The notes under the pieces: generated by a model
The model's database searches: none
Seen by the model: only the letters and a program-made list of their open reading frames with translations
What the model was told of the DNA's origin: nothing
Shown here: positions 4,962 to 6,280 of the stretch, one piece after another
Numbering within the stretch: the first letter of the stretch is position 1
Layout of the letters: each line of letters begins with the position of its first letter
Program-made: the position numbers and the translations under genes
Assembly (NCBI GenBank): GCA_016179995.1
Contig: JACPCC010000051.1
Coordinates: 1-6,280, forward strand
DNA: 6,280 nt
From: Candidatus Woesearchaeota archaeon
GTDB taxonomy: Archaea > Nanobdellota > Nanobdellia > Woesearchaeales > GW2011-AR9
Direction of reading: 5' to 3'

Positions 4962-5393
4962 TTATGCAATTTCTTCACCTTCTTCTTTCAAACGGTCTTT
5001 AATTATTTGATGCAATTTGTTAAAAGAATTAAGTACGGCTTCCAAAGCTGTTAAGTTTGGTCTTCCATAAATTAGTTTATTTCGTTCTTCTTCAATAATA
5101 TACATTAAAGAAAGCAGTTGAACTTTGTTAGGAAAATCGTTCATTATTTTTCTTTCGGCTAGGGGGGCAATCTTTTGTTCCGGCTTAGGAGACTTAAACC
5201 ATTCGTGTTTAATCATGGCTCCGGCAGATATCTTGCCTAAAACATGCAGATAAAGTTCTAAGAGCTCAATAGAACAGGCAGAAGCATGCAAGCCAATAGT
5301 TACAGCTCTTTTTTCTACACCTATGGCAATGGCATCTGTAAGTTCTTGCACATGTTCGGTAATATGTTCTTTATGTATTTGTAAAGAGGCCAT
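4962..5393 (-). CDS. HEPN-like protein paired with the nucleotidyltransferase
   Basis: 143 residues, all helical: 7-34, GLHASACSIELLELYLHVLG (34-53), then LAERKI, KVQLLSLMYIIEEERNKLIY (90-109) and ALEAVLNSFNKLHQIIKDRL (116-135). Length, position just upstream of a minimal nucleotidyltransferase and the '(E)ERNKLIYGR' helix end fit the HEPN side of HEPN/MNT modules. There the motif is RX4-6H, or RX4HXY in HepT, with Arg and His forming a ribonuclease site. Here Arg104 is present but the residue five later is Tyr109, not His, so RNA cleavage by the standard mechanism is doubtful. The central segment KHEWFKSPKPEQKIAPLAER (62-81) is polar, probably a loop that extends beyond small HEPN domains. 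It could be a toxin that has lost its activity, a structural partner of the nucleotidyltransferase, or an archaeal subfamily with its own chemistry. The start follows a TATA box by about 27 nt with no Shine-Dalgarno site. Confidence 0.68.
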   Translation of the reverse strand: MASLQIHKEHITEHVQELTDAIAIGVEKRAVTIGLHASACSIELLELYLHVLGKISAGAMIKHEWFKSPKPEQKIAPLAERKIMNDFPNKVQLLSLMYIIEEERNKLIYGRPNLTALEAVLNSFNKLHQIIKDRLKEEGEEIA

Positions 5394-5403
5394 TTTAGGA
5401 ATA

Positions 5404-5469
5404 AAAGTTCTATTTTATTATAAAACTTTTGGTACTAAAGTTCCTAATTATGGGAAGAAAAGTTCCTAA
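5404..5469. repeat. Three spaced AAAGTTC elements, candidate operator
   Basis: AAAGTTC occurs at 5404-5410, 5437-5443 and 5459-5465, 33 and 22 bp apart, which is close to whole turns of the helix. The two upstream copies are longer (AAAGTTCCTAA, 5437-5447 and 5459-5469). An inverted half-site AACTTT (5424-5429) forms an imperfect dyad with the middle copy (5424-5442, centred on GGTACT) overlapping the BRE. One copy lies between TATA and start codon, two upstream. This is the arrangement expected for a repressor or autoregulator, but no binding protein is identified. Confidence 0.45.
5414..5431 (-). promoter_or_regulatory. BRE/TATA promoter of the HEPN/nucleotidyltransferase operon
   Basis: On the minus strand CAAAAG (5431-5426) precedes TTTTATAATAAA (5425-5414). 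The TATA centre near 5420 is about 27 nt before the ATG at 5393, so the mRNA should be leaderless. Repeated AAAGTTC elements lie on both sides. Confidence 0.6.
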
Positions 5470-5516
5470 CGTTTATTTTGTGTGCTGTTTAGTAATTAGA
5501 ATAATCACTTCATTCC

Positions 5517-5569
5517 AAAAAATATAGTTAAAGCATTAAATTATCGAACATCTATTGCTTTAACTATAT
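5517..5569 (-). terminator. 14-bp hairpin plus T-run, likely 3' end of the PerM-family transcript
   Basis: ATATAGTTAAAGCA (5522-5535) and its exact complement TGCTTTAACTATAT (5556-5569) flank a 20-nt loop. Read on the minus strand the stem ends in six Ts (5522-5517), as in an intrinsic terminator for the gene ending at 5622. The stem is A/T-rich and the loop long, so a processing or stability element is also possible. Confidence 0.5.
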
Positions 5570-5570
5570 A

Positions 5571-5612
5571 TAAAGGCAATAACTATTTTTATTCGATTAT
5601 TTATTGCCTTTA
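5571..5612 (-). repeat. 12-bp hairpin just downstream of the PerM-family stop, diverged copy of its neighbour
   Basis: TAAAGGCAATAA (5571-5582) and TTATTGCCTTTA (5601-5612) are exact complements with an 18-nt loop, beginning ten bases after the stop codon on the minus strand. The arms resemble those of the adjacent hairpin (TATTGCCTTTAGTA against TATTGCTTTAACTA), suggesting duplication. No T-run follows this one. Confidence 0.55.
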
Positions 5613-5621
5613 GTAAATCAC

Positions 5622-6280
5622 TTACTTTCCGTTCTCTTTCTTTCCTTCTCCGAAGTGTACATCAATTAAGACCATGGTCAAAGAAAGTATTAATGGTCCG
5701 AGAAGGACGCCAACAATTCCGGAAAAGAGCATTCCACCAAGTATACCAACCATAATTATAGCTTGTGGTATATTGGCTTTATGGGCCATTAATTTTGGCT
5801 TGAGGAAATTGTCTAATAAGCCGACGAAGATGAAGCTGTAAATGAATAAACCAGTTCCTGTAAGGACTAGGGCATTAGAATTTTGGAAAATACCCTCTAA
5901 GAAAATAAATATCGAAGCTGGACCCCAGACTAAGCCAGTTCCTAAGTATGGTATTAACGCCAAGAAAGCCATGACTACTCCCCAAAAAAGGGGCATGGTT
6001 AACCAAAAAATGTAAAATCCTAAAGCTCCTAAAGCTCCTTGCATTAGAGCTACAACAAAATAACCATAAACAATTCCTCCCGTTATTTCTTTCATTCTTT
6101 TGATGATAAATTCAAACTTGTGAACTGGGAAACCCAAAATTAATTTTAATTTTTCTAAAAATACCGGACCTCCAAGTAAAAAATAAAAGAGGGAGAAAAA
6201 GATGACAAAGGTCATCATCATAAAGCGTGGAACGCCAAAGAGGAATTCAGTGCCTCGTTTTAATATTAAGCTCTTAAGAC
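5622..6280 (-). CDS. AI-2E family transporter / PerM-like membrane protein, 5' end outside the window
   Basis: The frame is open to the right edge, so the 218 visible residues are the C-terminal part of a protein that is usually about 350 long; the Met triplet at 6221 is internal. Visible order: a polar stretch ending GTEFLFGVPRF, a TM helix (FVIFFSLFYFLLGG), an amphipathic linker (FEFIIKRMKEITGGIVYGY), then TM segments YFVVALMQGALGALGFYIFW, LFWGVVMAFLALIPYLGTGL, LVLTGTGLFIYSFIFVGLL and IIMVGILGGMLFSGIVGVLL. The hallmarks of the family are IPYLGTGLVWGPASI, the LLDNFLKPKLM motif and the LGGMLFSGIVGVLLGPLIL block. Family members have been linked to AI-2 export or Na+/H+ exchange; in archaea the substrate is unknown. 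The short charged tail (FGEGKKENGK) is probably cytoplasmic. Two hairpins follow the stop. Confidence 0.88.
   Translation of the reverse strand, partial: LKSLILKRGTEFLFGVPRFMMMTFVIFFSLFYFLLGGPVFLEKLKLILGFPVHKFEFIIKRMKEITGGIVYGYFVVALMQGALGALGFYIFWLTMPLFWGVVMAFLALIPYLGTGLVWGPASIFIFLEGIFQNSNALVLTGTGLFIYSFIFVGLLDNFLKPKLMAHKANIPQAIIMVGILGGMLFSGIVGVLLGPLILSLTMVLIDVHFGEGKKENGK

Noticed and set aside
4961..4978. GTG 4978 as start of the nucleotidyltransferase
   Set aside because: It would overlap the HEPN gene by 17 bp and place the start codon inside the only SD-like GGTGA; ATG 4960 directly follows the HEPN stop.
6219..6221. ATG 6221 as start of the PerM-like gene
   Set aside because: The same frame continues open upstream to the window edge with sequence that fits the family, so the true start is outside.
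1..6280. CRISPR array, insertion sequence or rRNA
   Set aside because: No regularly spaced repeats with spacers, no transposase and no rRNA-like sequence on either strand.

Overview
The window looks like a chromosome segment from a low-GC archaeon, probably of the DPANN type (Woesearchaeota/Pacearchaeota-like). The evidence is: (i) a tRNA-Val(GAC) gene broken by two short introns that fit bulge-helix-bulge splicing, with no encoded CCA; (ii) archaeal TATA/BRE promoters about 26 nt upstream of start codons, which predicts leaderless mRNAs for at least two genes; (iii) an oligo-T transcription stop; (iv) several proteins of a kind I recall from small archaeal genomes. The taxon is inference, not proof.

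Layout. 1-1125 (minus): an alpha-helical archaeal protein whose frame is open to the left edge. Its last ~70 residues are foreign: a piece of the DUF5131 (phage Gp37/Gp68) family and then apparently meaningless sequence lying antisense to the tail of a convergent plus-strand gene (3-107). 1305-1958 (minus): class I SAM methyltransferase. 2025-3149 (minus): 12-TM MFS transporter. 3261-3419 (plus): two-intron tRNA-Val, divergent from the transporter. 3508-4029 and 3983-4273 (plus): a leaderless gene for a two-TM protein with a PH-like domain, overlapped by a small hypothetical gene. 4349-4960 and 4962-5393 (minus): a minimal nucleotidyltransferase directly downstream of a HEPN-like protein, arranged like a HEPN/MNT toxin-antitoxin operon. 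5622-6280 (minus): C-terminal part of an AI-2E/PerM family membrane protein, running off the right edge.

Most notable points. The tRNA has a non-canonical D-loop intron plus a canonical 37/38 intron and is easily missed. The HEPN/nucleotidyltransferase pair has a Tyr where the RX4H histidine should be, and an apparently leaderless promoter carrying AAAGTTC repeats spaced 33 and 22 bp apart. Two adjacent, similar long hairpins with complementary loops lie between that promoter and the PerM-family gene. The left end carries a DUF5131 graft and a strand conflict that point to a rearrangement or a gene in decay. Apart from the likely HEPN/MNT pair and the overlapping plus-strand pair, the genes show no shared pathway.
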